Part shown: piece after piece, positions 1-20,044 of the stretch
Numbering within the stretch: position 1 is the first letter of the stretch
Layout: the number at the start of each line of letters is the position of its first letter
Assembly: GCA_039096225.1 (NCBI GenBank)
Contig: JBBPEB010000028.1
Coordinates: forward strand, 439,501-503,500
DNA from: Blastocystis sp. Blastoise
Taxonomy: Eukaryota > Sar > Bigyra > Opalinata > Blastocystidae
DNA: 64,000 bases
Reading direction: 5' to 3'
The notes under the pieces: model-generated
Seen by the model: only the letters and a program-made list of their open reading frames with translations
The model's database searches: none
What the model was told of the DNA's origin: nothing
Position numbers and translations under genes: made by a program

Positions 1-2170
<2,170 letters not shown>

Positions 2171-2501
2171 ATTAGTTTATTTTCTTAAGTGATTTTATAT
2201 AAAAGCCTCTTGTATTAGTCTAAATAAATTAAACTGTTTTTTTTCTGTTTTTATCTTCATTTATTTTTGATTATTTTTTAAGTTTAGTGTGAATTTTTCT
2301 ATGATTCCACGGTTATTTTTTAATTCATGAAAAAAACAAAAAAACTTCAAATAGGAAAAAACAGTGACATTATTATTCCATTAGTTTTCATTTGTTCCAC
2401 GGAATTTCATGTAAAAACACCTCAGAAAACAATTGAAATCATGGAACAAAAAAAAAGTGAATCAATCTTATGAAGCTTTTATTCTTTTATGCATCTAAAA
2501 C
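2171..2501. other. Divergent intergenic spacer (VPS13B-like / mS33-like)
   Basis: 331 bases between two divergent start codons, presumably a shared bidirectional promoter. It is A/T rich with several A and T tracts. One recurrent 11-mer, CCACGGTTATT, lies at 2307-2317 (see findings). No RNA gene is seen. Confidence 0.5.
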
Positions 2502-2960
2502 ATGGCTCAAGTGTTTTATCCAAAGGCTTTTCGTCAGTTAGGTGCAAAGATCTTTGGTAATCTACCGAATGATTCTGTTCTCTCCACAGGTATCAAAGCA
2601 ATTAGGAATCCAAATGAGAAATATAAGGTTCAATTCTATTATCCTAGATCCTACAAGTCTATTATGAGAGAGCCTTTGAAATACAATACAGATAATTTCA
2701 TTTTGAATGGTTATCGTCCTTATCAATGGTATCAATACAATGAAATGGAAGCTAATGCTATGTTAAAGAAAGATATGGGACTTCTTAAACCTGAAGAGAA
2801 GTTTATTTATGCTGATAATAAAGTACGTAAACCAGTAAATGGTGGTTTAGCTGCTCGTTATCCTTCTGAAGAAGATGTATATTGGGATCGTAAAGCTAGA
2901 AAGATGCATCTACAAGGAAGAGGTCCACCAAAGAAGGGTGAAAAGAGAAGATCAAAGTAG
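2502..2960 (+). CDS. Probable mitochondrial small-subunit ribosomal protein mS33-like
   Basis: Intact intronless ORF of 152 aa beginning MAQVFYPKAFRQLGAKIFG. An early LxAKIFG motif, a Tyr/Pro-rich middle (QFYYPRSYKSIM) and a basic C terminus GPPKKGEKRRSK resemble mS33 (MRPS33), whose C terminus carries a PKKGEGKR-type tail. mS33 is an accessory protein of the mitochondrial 28S/37S subunit with no bacterial counterpart. This protein is longer than the usual 100-110 aa, with extra sequence between the two conserved ends. The start is the first ATG, and the reading frame has normal amino acid composition. It could be another small basic mitochondrial protein; I rely mainly on the two terminal motifs. 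Confidence 0.55.
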   Translation: MAQVFYPKAFRQLGAKIFGNLPNDSVLSTGIKAIRNPNEKYKVQFYYPRSYKSIMREPLKYNTDNFILNGYRPYQWYQYNEMEANAMLKKDMGLLKPEEKFIYADNKVRKPVNGGLAARYPSEEDVYWDRKARKMHLQGRGPPKKGEKRRSK

Positions 2961-3352
2961 TTTTATTTTTTGTAGTTTGTGTTGTTTCTTTTCCTTTTTA
3001 TATATACATATTTTTGTTAATATTATATATTGGAATGACGTATCTTTTCTATCTTTTTCTATTGTCAAAGTATTGTTATTTTTTATTAAATAGTCTTTAT
3101 TACATTATTATTTTTATGGGTTTTTGCTTTATGTAATTCATTGTTTTGTTTGTGATTGAAAGAATTAAATATAGTTTAATAGCTATTAGTTTTTAATATA
3201 ATTCATATGATATATATTAGAAGAAAAAGAATATGAATATATGCTATTTATATTCCAAATAGAATTAGAAAACCAACAGATGTATTCATTATAAACAAAA
3301 AAAAAACACTTTATATCAACAATTATTTAAAAAACGAAAAGAAATCGAAACT
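2961..3352. other. Convergent 3' spacer
   Basis: About 390 bases between the convergent 3' ends of the mS33-like gene and hslU. AT-rich, with T tracts near both gene ends. Nothing else is recognised. Confidence 0.5.
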
Positions 3353-6120
3353 TTATAAAATATACTTATGATAATCATTACTACTTGTAGCTAAAGGATT
3401 CATTATTTTTTGTATATAATCTACATCAACAATTACCTATATATATAATTGTTATATATATATATATATGTTTATATATTTCCGTACTTTTTGATTTTTA
3501 TATTTTTCAGAATTGAAAGAGAATTCTTCAACAACGGATTCCACAACTATATATATGAGTATTTTAATAATGATAAAAGAATATTTAAAAAATATAATAA
3601 TAAAAGAATGTTTAAAAAATATAATGATAAAAGAATATTTAAAAAATATAATAATACATGTAATATTAAAAAATATAATAAAATATAATATATAATAATA
3701 TACCACTATGAAGTCGACGCGCACCAATATTTTCATGAGTTTCGTTCATCAAATAAGAGAATCGTGCCATTTCTTTTAAGCTTTCATCTGTGAATTCTAA
3801 GTCAATATCTTCTGTTTTTAGTAATAATGTTTGTTGTTGAATAAGATTCAATTCAGGTTCTTTTAGAATTCTATATAATTCAGATTCTGTCAGAGCTTTT
3901 AAGTCGACACGAATTGGGAATCTTCCCTAGAAGAGACAAAAGTCAAATAATCATGATTATTTATGATATTTATGATATATATGATATATATATATATATA
4001 TTTATGATATATATATACTTGTAATTCAGGTAGAAGATCATTATATTTTGATTCATGGAATGCTCCTGCAGATATAAATAAAATATGATTTGTATTCACA
4101 GGACCATATCTATATATATATATATATGTTATAGTATATTCTATACAAATATATATATAATAGAACTATAAATAATAGAGAATATAATAGTAAATATAGA
4201 ATAAAGAATATACTTTGTATTCACAACAGTTCCTTCAACGAGAGGTAATAAATCGCGTTGAACACCTTCACTAGAAGCATCTGAGTTATGTTTACTTCCC
4301 ACGGTAATTAGCTTATCAATTTCATCAATAAACACAATACCATTCTGTTCTGTCATACGAACAGCTTCTTCTTCAATATCCCCGCGGGAAATCAACTTGT
4401 CGATTTCTGCTTGTTTCATCAAAGGACGTGCGTCACGTACTTTCTTCATCACCTTCTTCTTGGCACCTCCTCCCTATATAGAATAATAATAAGTATAATA
4501 ATAATAAGTGTAATAAGTATAATAAACATAATAATAATAAAAATGAGTATAATAATAATAAAAATGAGTATAATAAGCATATATATATGAATACAAGGAG
4601 AGACATAATATCCAGTCCAACAGCCATTCCATTACCTAAATCTTGCATTTCTAAAGAATAATCATGGGAATAATAAGAATATTATATATATATATATATA
4701 CGTGGACCACTTGATTTCTTGGCGGGAACTTCAACTGGAATTAATGATTCTTCTAATTCGCCTTTTTCTAAGCTTTGTTTATAGATTTCATAACCAAAAT
4801 TATTATCTTTTGTAAAATATTTTATTATTTTTTCATTAACAATAGTATCTAGATTATTATCATTAATATTATTTAATCGCTTTTTACACAAACGCATCGA
4901 ACTCTCTGTAAGGTCTCTACATATAGTATTATTATTATATATATAGTAATAATAATATATTTTAATAACAAATATAATTATAATAATAAATATAATCATA
5001 ATAATATATTTTAATAACAAATATAATCATAATAATAAATTTAATCATAATAATATATTTTAGCAATAAATATAATCATAATAATAAATATAATCATAAT
5101 AATAAATTTAATCATAATAATATATTTTAGCAACAAATATAACCATAATAATAAATATAATCATAATAATAAATATAATCAAAATAATAAATATAGTCAT
5201 AATAATATATACTTGATAATCGTTTCGACATCTTTTCCATAATAACCAACTTCAGTATACTTTGTAGCTTCTGCCTTGACAAAGGGTGCGTCACTAATGC
5301 TAGCTAAACGACGACATAACTCTGATTTACCTATATAATAATAATAATAACTTATATACAAATATATATAAATAATAATAATTTATATATATAATAAATA
5401 AATAATAATAATAATTTATATACCACAACCCGTGGGTCCAGTCATAATAATATTTTTTGGATACACTTCATTCTATATATATATAATAATAATAATAATT
5501 AAAAATAAAAACTATATATATCTATACTTGAACATTATTGGGTAATTGAAGTCTTCTCCAACGATTTCGAAGAGCTACTGAAACGGCCTTCTTGGCTTCC
5601 GTTTGACCAATCACATATTTATTTAATAATTCTACAGTCTATATATATTGAAAACGAATAGAAATTGTAATAATATAAGATTAGTATATGAACATATTGA
5701 ACCTAAATATATTTATTAAATACTTCACTGGGAGTATAGTTCACTTGACCTTTTCTGATTAAACCTAATAATTAAAGAAAATAACATTTATAAAACAAAA
5801 ACATTTTTGAGAGAACAAATATCAAAATACTTATTGGATCAGAAATAAGAGTATTAATCTTCTTGTTTTCAGATTCTTCTTCTTCCTCTGCTTCACTACT
5901 ACGGAAAACAAAAGGATCATGTTCAGCACCTTCACCTCTAAAGAATTAGAAATATATTTATATTAATTAACATAGTAATGGAATATAAAAGAAAAAATTA
6001 CAAGCATGATTCGCAACCAAATTGTCTGGAAAAGTTTCTTAATGAACGAATACTCTGTTGATTCATAAGATATTTCGCCTTAGATAAGGTTCTAGAAGCA
6101 AAAATATTTACAAAACTCAT
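3353..6120 (-). CDS. hslU: HslU (ClpY) AAA+ unfoldase, mitochondrial type
   Basis: HslU is the ATPase ring that unfolds substrates for the HslV protease. The N-terminal [20 protein letters not shown] has a basic, Ser/Leu-rich look typical of mitochondrial import. Ordered motifs: [30 protein letters not shown], Walker [29 protein letters not shown], Walker [12 protein letters not shown], the ISAGAFH sensor segment, [20 protein letters not shown] and [11 protein letters not shown]. Last exons resolved: 3704 upward ends in phase 1, 3488-3546 reads [20 protein letters not shown], and 3353-3436 ends DYHKYIL then TAA. Ending in YIL/FIL is characteristic of HslU, where the C terminus docks into HslV. 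At least ten introns are visible, all with GTATAT-like donors. No HslV gene lies in the window. Confidence 0.93.
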
Positions 6121-6919
6121 TCTTGTTCACTTTCTCTTGACTTATTGACGAAATAGAATGTCAAAAAGAAAAAATTGAAAAAAAAAGAGAATTGTTATCA
6201 AATAATCCCGTTTTTTCATTCACTTTTTATATTTACAATTTTTTCTTGTCTCTAAGCTTAATTGTGACTATTATTTCTTCATTTATATTTCAAATGAGGT
6301 AAACAAAACATTTCTCTAATGGCAATCATTTATTCATAAAAATATAGAAATTTCTTTTTATTTATTATCATCGATTTATCATTTTGCTGATTTCTTTATA
6401 TGCACTAAAACTCAAATTCCATTATGGTATCAATCAAAAAAACAAATTAATAACATTAGCAGGAAAAAAAAACAAAACTGAAGATATAAAGAATATTCTG
6501 AATTATACTTTTCATATATTCATTTATAATACTATCTACTATATAGATCATATATATTCAATTGAAAATAGAACCAAAATAAGATCACAAGTCTTCGTAA
6601 GTATCGAAAAATCCGAATTCTTGTTCTTATTTCATTTCTTTAGGATAAATAGACCATTCTGAGCTATACATAAACAAGATATTTCTTATGAATCACTTAT
6701 ACAATAGTAAAAAGAAAACTTACAAAGTTTCTATGGAAAAACATACGGATTTGGGACTATTTATTTAGATAATCACGGTATTCCATGAACAGTGGGAAGA
6801 ATCAATTTCATATCTATTTTTTTTTGTTTTAGACAACTTTATTCTAAAGCAAGTCACCAATTATATCGAATAGAGTATTCTTAGAAGAACTTGTTTTTGT
6901 ATATTGTATAGAATAGAAA
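6121..6919. other. Divergent intergenic spacer (hslU / EIPR1)
   Basis: About 800 bases between divergent starts. A 92-codon open frame at 6384-6662 (+) has low-complexity composition and no recognisable motif, so I leave it uncalled. TCACGGTATT occurs at about 6773. Confidence 0.4.
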
Positions 6920-8371
6920 ATGTATTCGGTAACAGCTGAAGTCTATACATCCAAGCCTTCAACAAAATGTGTTGTACCACTTGCAGGTGAAAAGAATGCA
7001 AATCGTTTCTTATTTGCTTCTTGTAATATACAAAATGGAAATGAAATTCATCTTGTCGAATATGACGAGAAAGCTTCAAGAGTGTTTTGCGAACGTATTT
7101 ATGAACATGAATCTGAAATTGTCAATATGTCTCCATGTCCTTATGACCCTTCTATTGTAGCTATTATAAGTAGAAATGAAGAACGTATGTTTTATGCATT
7201 CATATTGAATATTTATTATATAATGAATTTTAACTCATATAAGTTTTTTTTTTAAATATTAATTCATTTTTTATATAGATAAGAATGTAGGTAAATTATA
7301 TAAAATAACAAAATTACCTGTTTCTCTTCAAACTGAAGAAAAAGAAGATATTATTACTCCAAGTAATGCTAAAGAGGAAATAGCTACTTCTAAAGAAGAA
7401 ATTATTATTGGACCTCCTAATGAACTTCCTTTAGAATCATCTCTTAATAGTCCCGCGGGAATGTCTGCAGAGGGATTGATTGATGGACCTATTGATCCTC
7501 TTCTTGGTGTTCCTGTACGAGAGGGTCTTTTAACACCTACACCTGCTCCTGACGAGGATCATATCTCTATTCCTACTAATGATCTTCCAATTGAAAATCA
7601 AGAAGTCAAAAATAATTCAACTGAAACTGTTCAAGAAGAAATATCTGAATCAAATAATGAAATACCTGCTGAAATACCTGCTGAAAATGCTGAATCTGCT
7701 GCTGAATCTGGTCCTATTGCTGATGTTGTTGAAGCAGAAACAATTACTGAATCTACTGAAATTATTCCTGAAGGACCTAAAGAAGAAGGTATGCTTATTA
7801 TTATATGTTTATTATATATTTATTATTATGTTTATTATTATATGTTTATTATTATATTTATTATTATATTTATTATTATATATTTATTATTATTATAATA
7901 TAGATATTAAGATAGAAGAAGAAGAAGATCAAATTGAAGAATCATCAAAGGTATTCTTTATGTATATATATTATTAATATATATAAATAGATTCAAGAAG
8001 AAATGGTTGAAGAAGAAGATGACAGTCAACCTGAACTTATATATATATGTGATATTCCAGGAGAAGGAATTATAGATGTATTATGGCATCCTGAATTATT
8101 AGAAACTGCTGATCATCCTCATTCATTTATATGTATATATAACCACGGTTATTCATATTATCGTATTCTTGAAGATTCTTCATTAGAGGTATATATATAT
8201 AATTATGTTATATTATATATATATATTTATATATATATATAGGAGATAGATAGTTTCCCTATCGAGAAAGTCGTTCATGCCGCTTCTTGGGATCCTCTTC
8301 ATCCCTTGTATTTATGTGTAGCTGCGGATGAAGATGTACTCCTTATCAATATACAAACTAAACAGTATATA

Positions 8372-8423
<52 letters not shown>

Positions 8424-9158
8424 ATATATTAATATATATTAATATATATATAGAATAGAGAATATGATTGTGAAAGCTCATAACGGTAGTTGTTTATGTA
8501 TAACTCATAATCCAAATAATCCATGGTATATAGCTACAGGAGGAGAAGATGGATATGTTAATATATGGGTATTTAATAATAATCATAATTGTGAACTTAA
8601 GAAAACTCTTCTTGGACATACACATTGGTAGATATATATTACTACATATTTTATATTATTATATTATTATATTATTATATTATTATATATATTATTATTA
8701 TATTATTATTATATTATTATATATTATTACATATTATTATATTATTATATATTATTATAATTATATATCTTATTCTATATAGGGTTACTTCTGTTCATTT
8801 CAATCCTGTATATGATCAGTTCATTCTTTCTTCTTCCACGGATTGTAGTTTATATTTATGGAAATCATTCTCTACTTCATCTTCTATACACAAAGATATT
8901 GAGTATATATATATATTGCTATTATTATTATTATACTAATAAAAAGAATGATTACCTATAAATAATAATAACTATATCTATAAAATCTTTAGAGATCAAG
9001 CAGATGGCTTATTAATTAATTTGGAAGGTGTCAATGCCTCTATATATTCTAGTGCATGGAGCCCTAAATTACCGTGGTTATTCTGTGGTGCTGGATATGA
9101 TGGTAAATTATACTTTGGTCATATTCCTAAAGATGAAGTCAATTTATCTTTATTCTAA
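6920..9158 (+). CDS. EIPR1 (TSSC1)-like WD40 protein
   Basis: EIPR1 is a WD40 beta-propeller that binds the EARP and GARP tethering complexes and acts in endosome-to-Golgi and dense-core-vesicle traffic. The N-terminal block (ANRFLFASCNIQNGNEIHLVEYD) and C-terminal block (NLEGVNASIYSSAWSPKLPWLFCGAGYDGKLYFGHIP, cited only in outline) follow EIPR1. WD signatures include AHNGSCLCITHNPNNPWYI followed by ATGGEDGYVNIWVF, and FNPVYDQFILSSSTDCSLYLW. Exon 1 (6920-7181) ends in phase 1, and the next exon restores the frame as HKNVGKLYKITKLP. An insert of about 150 residues rich in Glu, Pro and Ser (about 7330-7790) follows, apparently a loop between blades. Introns near 7790-7900, 7950-7990, 8190-8240, 8365-8450, 8630-8780 and 8900-8990 are mostly TTA/TA microsatellite. 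Stop TAA at 9156-9158. Confidence 0.85.
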
Positions 9159-9159
9159 A

Positions 9160-9205
<46 letters not shown>

Positions 9206-9602
9206 AATCCTATATTAAATATACATATATATATAGACAATCAAAAATACTATTCAAATCAATTTTATTTTATGTTTTAAAACTATTTATTTATGAACCA
9301 ATCTAAATATATATATATAATTATGTATAAGCATTATTGTAATATTATTTTCTTTTCTCTTTTTATAGAAGTTGATTGTTTTGTTAATTTTATTAATTTT
9401 TTGATATCTATATAACATATTATCTCTATTAAAAAAAATACCTATCACTTAATGAACACAAACAAAACATATATATTAGTATAAACAAAAACATAGAATT
9501 CATTTTAAAAATAAATACAATTTCATATATAAATATATATCCTAACACATATAGAAAGAAGAATTAAAACAATATTTAATATATATATAGAATAACACGT
9601 AT
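9159..9602. other. Convergent 3' spacer (EIPR1 / RCL1)
   Basis: About 440 bases of AT-rich spacer with a (TA)n run at about 9161-9201. No gene or RNA is recognised. Confidence 0.5.
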
Positions 9603-10302
9603 TTATGTAACTTTTCTGGCGATATTCTTATATCCACTACCAATACCTCGTACAATGACGCTATGTGTTTCATTATCTTCTTCTAAACGGAATGAAACAC
9701 CCACAAATTCTTTAATTAAACGTAATAACTATATATTAAAGATATATATATGATAGTATAAAAATAGAATAAAATAAAATTAAGAGAATTCTATATAATA
9801 TATATATCAATATACTTTAATAGAATTATCAGTGATCTCACCAAATCGAATCTTGGAAACGTCCCGCGGGGAAAAAGCGAAAAGAATTAAATGAAGTCCT
9901 TGATGAAGACTATCGATACAACCGCCACGATGAATCTCCTCTAATAATAACTATATAGTTATTTATATAATTATAGTGTTATATATATAATTATAGTATT
10001 ATATATAGTAATATATATATATATAATTCTATAGTTATATATATAATTATAGTGTTATATATAGTAATATATATATATATAATTCTATATATAACTCTAT
10101 ATATACATGAGCTACTTGTTTTCCTAGATCTTCTGGAAGCATGCCAATTCCCGCCATTAATTCCGTGGTATATTCATAATCTGTTGTAGTTTCTCCAATA
10201 AGAGTGCATCCATAGCCCGGGCTATTTCCCGCCTTTGCACCTGTGTAATGATCCGTAAATATATGACTAGAGAAAGTGAGGTAAGAATAAAGAATATATA
10301 TA

Positions 10303-10333
<31 letters not shown>

Positions 10334-11012
10334 AGATATAGATATATACACATCAGGTATAAAATGATTAAAAACTTCTCTGCAAGAATCTACAATTCGA
10401 TTACCAAACTATATAATAATAATAATAAATACGTAGTGCCATCATAAGTAGTATAGTTAATTCTATATATATATACTTGAGGAGAGACTCTCATACTATA
10501 TGTGATACCTCTTATTTTCTTAACTACTCCTACATCTAATAGTTCACAATGTTCTAATTCTCTTACTGTGGGCATCTCCATATATACTTCACCTCCACCC
10601 TATATATAGAGAGAAGAGATAAAACATTATATATAGAAAAAGAAAACGAAGAAGATATAGAACATAATAAATAGAAGAAAGAAGAAGATATAGAACATTA
10701 TATATAGAAGAATAGAAATAAAAGAAATAGAAAAAGAAGAGGATATTCATAATAAATAGAAGAAGAAATAGAAGAAAAATATATATTAATAATAAATAGA
10801 AGAAAACACGATATAGTAAAAATAATAAATAATAATAATAATATTAATAAAAAAAAACAATAATAATATAATTATACATTAGGATAGCATCCTCTCTTCT
10901 TAATAGCTAAAGAGGCTCCCTCAGTGATCCCCCAATATTTGAGGGATGGGAGGGTCACAATTCGAAGAATATCTACACTGATATCAATATCATTATTTGT
11001 TACACCCTATAT

Positions 11013-11043
<31 letters not shown>

Positions 11044-11472
11044 ATAATATAAAATAAATGAATATTAAATAGAAATTAAAATAGTTCTAATCTATTTTTA
11101 TGGATATACAGTGAATGTAATGTAAGAGGATTGTTTTCCAAAGATAAGTAATGGAATAATTCCCATAGCATAATATCCAATACCTCTTTCTTTATCACAA
11201 TCAAAAGTATGTTTCCCTCCACGAATGAATCCTGGATTATACATTACACGAGTACCTGTTTCATTAATATCTATCTTAGAACCTGTAGATACTGCATCGA
11301 CAAGTTTAAGGAAACTAATCTCATAGGGTTTTAATCCAGGTTGCTCGTCCTTATCTCTTATGTTGGAGATAACGATTGGTTTCTTAAGTAATGTGGACAT
11401 AACAATTCGGTTACGAAATTGAGATGCTCCTTTGAAAGAATGAAATTGTATTTTTTCCATATTTATGAACAA
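9603..11472 (-). CDS. RCL1: RCL1-like RNA 3'-terminal phosphate cyclase-like protein
   Basis: RCL1 is a nucleolar, cyclase-inactive member of the RtcA family needed with Bms1 for 18S rRNA maturation. Exons read KGASQFRNRIVMSTLLKKP, GLKPYEISFLKLVDAVSTGS, GFIRGGKHTFDCDKERGIGY, VEILRIVTLP-type sequence, a glycine-rich GGGEVYMEMPTV segment, KKIRGITYSMRVSPQ, NRIVDSC, SPGYGCTLIGETTT, LPEDLGKQVA, LLEEIHRGGCIDS, and a final KNIARKVT then TAA. The match is with RCL1 rather than RtcA because KIRG(I/M)(T/A)YS.RVSP and LLEEI.RGGC.D are diagnostic. The first ATG is at 11472 (MFINMEK), with an alternative four codons later at 11460. A CCCGCGGG word is exonic at 9863-9870. Divergent from the Arp4 gene. Confidence 0.9.
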
Positions 11473-11736
11473 GTGTAAATGGATAAAAATGGAATACTAA
11501 ATGAAAGGAAAAAGTTGTTTTTGAATAGAGTAATACTTTCCTAGAAAATTTGTTGGCAATTACTCTAAGTAAAAATTATTTTTCCGAGAAAAGTTGAATT
11601 TTTTACTTAAAATTTAAAAAATACTGTTAAACTCATCTTGTTATTTCAATTTTTATTGAGACGAGTCAGAACCATTTTACTCATAATCGAATAGAAAAAA
11701 ACAAATTAAGGAGATTGCGAAAAATAATAAAAGAAA
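11473..11736. promoter_or_regulatory. Putative bidirectional promoter region (RCL1 / Arp4)
   Basis: A short 264-base spacer between divergent start codons. No specific element can be proved; the role is inferred from geometry. Confidence 0.3.
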
Positions 11737-13005
11737 ATGTATTGTAGTGATGAAACTGGAAGTATAGTTGCAGATATTGGTAGCTCAATGTGCAAATTTG
11801 GATTTGGTGGTGAAGATGTACCTCGATGTGTGTTTCCTTCTGTATTTTATTGATTTATTTTGTTTAATTTATTTATTATAATATATATATATTTTTTAAA
11901 ACTTACATAATCATATAAATATGTAGGTATATGGTTGTGTTCCTCAAGAAAATAATAATTTATATGTTGGTCAGGAAGCTGTTGATTATAGACGTGATAA
12001 AATGCAGATATGTCCTACTGTCTCTAATGGAGAATGTATATATTATAATACTAATCATTATTATACTGGGTATAATTACTATTATACTACTATAGTAAAG
12101 AATCATCAAGCCTATTCAAAGATTATGGAGACAGCTATTAATTACTCACTTAGTAGTAAGCAGGAGGATCATCCATTTCTTCTTATTGAAAGTCCTTTTA
12201 GTATTAATAAACAAAGAGAAGAACTCTTACAATTAATTATGGAAGAACAACGTTTTCCCGCCTGTTATTTTGCAAAGGCGCCAACGTGTATAACATATCT
12301 TTTATGTATTTTGATATATATTATTTATTTAGATATATATTATTTATTTTGATATATATTATATATTTAATTGTATATTTCTATCTATTTTATTATATTT
12401 GACTTTTAAAACTATATATATATAATTATTTCTTAATCTATTCACATTTGCCATGGGTCGTACAACGGCTTTAACGGTTGATATGGGTGCGTCAGAGATA
12501 CGCGTCAGTCCTGTTTGTGATGGATATACTCTTAAAGAATGTATATATATATATATATAGTTATATAACTATATATAACATATATATAACCATGTATATA
12601 TATAGCTAGTAAGTTATGTAGTATGGGAGGAGATTATATAGATACCTGCTTATATGAATATTTAACATCCAAACAAATCAATATTATTCCTCATTATATG
12701 GTCTCTACAAAGGTATATATATATATATGAGTTTTATAAGCATATTAATAAAAATATAATAATAAATATAATAATAAATATAATAAACATATAATAATAA
12801 ATATAATAATAATAAATATATAATAATAATTGTGTTTCTCTAGTTGGATAAGATGACGGGGGATCGTCAACGTATTATAACGGACTATCCTGCTGTTCAT
12901 CCTTCTTATAAAAAATATCAAATTATGAATATTGTCAGAGATATTAAAGAGACTTATTTACAAGTTTTTCCTAAATATACTACATTGTATATATATATAT
13001 ATAAT

Positions 13006-13059
<54 letters not shown>

Positions 13060-13346
13060 CATAGATTATCAACAGCCACAAAAGAGTACGAACTCCCCGA
13101 TGGCACGTGCATAAATCTAACGGATGAGGGTGTATATATTCCTGAAGTACTTATGAAAAATAATACTACTGATAGTAATAATAATAATTCATTAATTGAT
13201 GCAATATACTCATCTCTCGAAGCTTCTAATGTTGATGTATATATAGATATATATATCATGATTTATATATGTTTATAAATTATTATTATAATATTATGTC
13301 AATCTCTTCTTTTTCTCTCTCTATATACATATATGCTATTTATATA

Positions 13347-13436
<90 letters not shown>

Positions 13437-13890
13437 TTATATAGATTCGTAAGGAGTTATGTAGTAATATATTAGTAGGAGGAGGTTTAAGTCGATTGGC
13501 TAATATAAATGAACGAATCTATAATGAATTATATAATAAGATTAACAATGTATATATATTAACTATACTATATATTCTTAACTTAAAATATGCTATAAAA
13601 TAGATTATATTGACTCTATATATATGCTATATACTCTATTCATTATATATATAGACATTTAAATTAAAGGTATCTAGTCCTGAAAAGTATCATAAACAAT
13701 ATATCGCATGGCTTGGAGGATCTATATTAGTATATATATTTATATATATATTTATATAATATATTATGTATAAATTATTCTTCCTATTAATATATATATA
13801 TAGAGTTCTCTTGGAAGCTTCCAGAATCTTTGGATTTCAAAACAGGAGTATGACGAAGTCGGAACACAAATCATTTCTCAACGATGTTAA
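11737..13890 (+). CDS. ARP4: Actin-related protein 4 (ARP4/BAF53)-like
   Basis: Arp4 is a nuclear actin-related subunit of chromatin remodelling and acetyltransferase complexes (INO80, SWR1, NuA4, SWI/SNF). The start MYCSDETGSIVADIGSSMC carries the actin phosphate-1 loop region in a GDE(V/T)GALVxDIGS context typical of Arp4. Later exons read VGQEAVDYRRDKMQICPTVS, HPFLLIESPF, MGRTTALTVDMGASEIRVSP, CSMGGDYIDTCLYEYL, LCSNILVGGGLSRLANINER, YIAWLGGSILSSLGSFQNLW and the C-terminal ISKQEYDEVGTQ. Stop TAA at 13888-13890. Introns include a (TA)n run of about 80 bases near 13345-13431. One early exon (about 12002-12110) contains a Tyr/Thr-rich stretch after SNGE that is probably a further unannotated intron. 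The assignment to Arp4 rather than cytoplasmic actin rests on the N and C termini. Confidence 0.88.
13345..13431. repeat. (TA)n microsatellite, intronic
   Basis: Uninterrupted TA run inside an Arp4 intron, just upstream of the exon encoding the LVGGGLSRL block. Confidence 0.95.
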
Positions 13891-14547
13891 TTTCTATGAT
13901 GTGAATCAATCTTATATATAAAGAATTCATTCTTCTTTTATACATATATCTTTTTTTTATTATAACTATATTATGTTGATTGCTATTTGAATTGTTTTGG
14001 TTTTTGTAGAATATTATTCATAAAAATAATTTATTAAACAATTGTTTTGTTATAAATATGCTTAAATTCGTTTTGGTTAACATATATAACAAATTTATAA
14101 ATTTTTACAATACTCTTAATAAAGTAATTTACTATTTACGCTGTTTTATATATATATACATAAATTCATATTAGAAACAATATAGTTATTTTTATGAATT
14201 TTAGAAAAGATACATATATAATAATGAATAATTTATTGGATGGCTCTGAAACGCATTTGTATATTAATAAAAACAGAACAACTTCACAATATTATATTAT
14301 CAATATACTCTGCTATCTACATAATTTATTAGTTAATTTATATACATAAATAACTCAATTATTTATTGGTTGATATTGTATTATGATATGATTCTTATGA
14401 AATATATTACAGAAAGTTCGAGGAAAAAGAAAGAGAAGAGAAGATAACTGCCTATTTATAACTATATATATCAATATTTACACATAATTCATGATATTTC
14501 ATATATATATATATTTGGTTTATCTCTTAGGAAAACATTTAAAGTGT

Positions 14548-14580
<33 letters not shown>
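13891..14580. other. Convergent 3' spacer
   Basis: About 690 bases between the Arp4 stop and the last recognisable exon of the leucine-rich-repeat gene. AT-rich. The final exon and stop of the LRR gene may lie within it, but I could not place them. Confidence 0.35.
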
Positions 14581-14587
<7 letters not shown>

Positions 14588-14589
14588 GA

Positions 14590-19170
<4,581 letters not shown>

Positions 19171-20044
19171 AAGATACAAAAAATATTTTTTAAAAATTTT
19201 AGTTATTTAAATTCTACTAGCCTATTGATTTTCTTTAGGAGTTATTCAGTGTCTTATTAGCTAAGTGAATATAAATATGCTAATGTGTCGAACAACTATT
19301 GAAGATTAGAAATCTTTGTTTTTTGATTTCACAAACAAGTAAGTATTATGATCAGATAAATATTCATATTTGCCTATTATTATGATCGAAAGAAAGGATT
19401 AAGAATGTGGTGACTTTTTGCTATTGGATTCAAGAAGAAATGAAACAAAACATATAATTTGTATTACTGGATATTTTGTTATTATTCGGTATATAGATAT
19501 GGTATTACTAAGAGTTCTTAGTGATAGTTTAATATATTTGTCATTAAAAGTAGTACTTTTACAGTTATAATATAGGAGATAAATAAGAATATAATGAATT
19601 TCAAAGAATATATACTATCTTATTAATATATATATATCTTGAGGATAAATAGTATATTATTATATATAATGAATTATAGTATTAATAAAAGTAGTAGTTG
19701 TTTAACAAGTAGGAAGAGACTATAATGTTTCAAGATTTAGAATAGAAACAATAAAATTTCGAAAGATTATCTTTTGAATAATAATTTGATTTTAAATAAT
19801 AGAAAATAATAAAATGAATAATAGGATTCAGGTTTTTTAGTTTTTTTTACAATTTTCAAAAGTTATATTGATCTTTAATTAAATTAATATGTATAAGATA
19901 ATTATATAAGAACAAAACAAATTGTTAACTAATTATTTTATATAAAAAATGGTGGATATATATATTAATATTTGTCATATAGTGATAAAATAGAAGAGAA
20001 ATATGATGAGAGCAAATAAGGTAATATATATATATATATATTAT
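19171..20044. other. Intergenic spacer
   Basis: About 870 bases between the LRR gene 5' region and the 3' end of the AIMP1-like gene. No ORF, RNA or repeat structure is recognised beyond AT-rich sequence. A missing first LRR-gene exon could lie here. Confidence 0.35.

Noticed and set aside
6384-6662. 92-codon ORF in the hslU/EIPR1 spacer
   Set aside because: Low-complexity Ile/Lys/Phe composition, no motif, and its place in a divergent promoter spacer argue against a gene.
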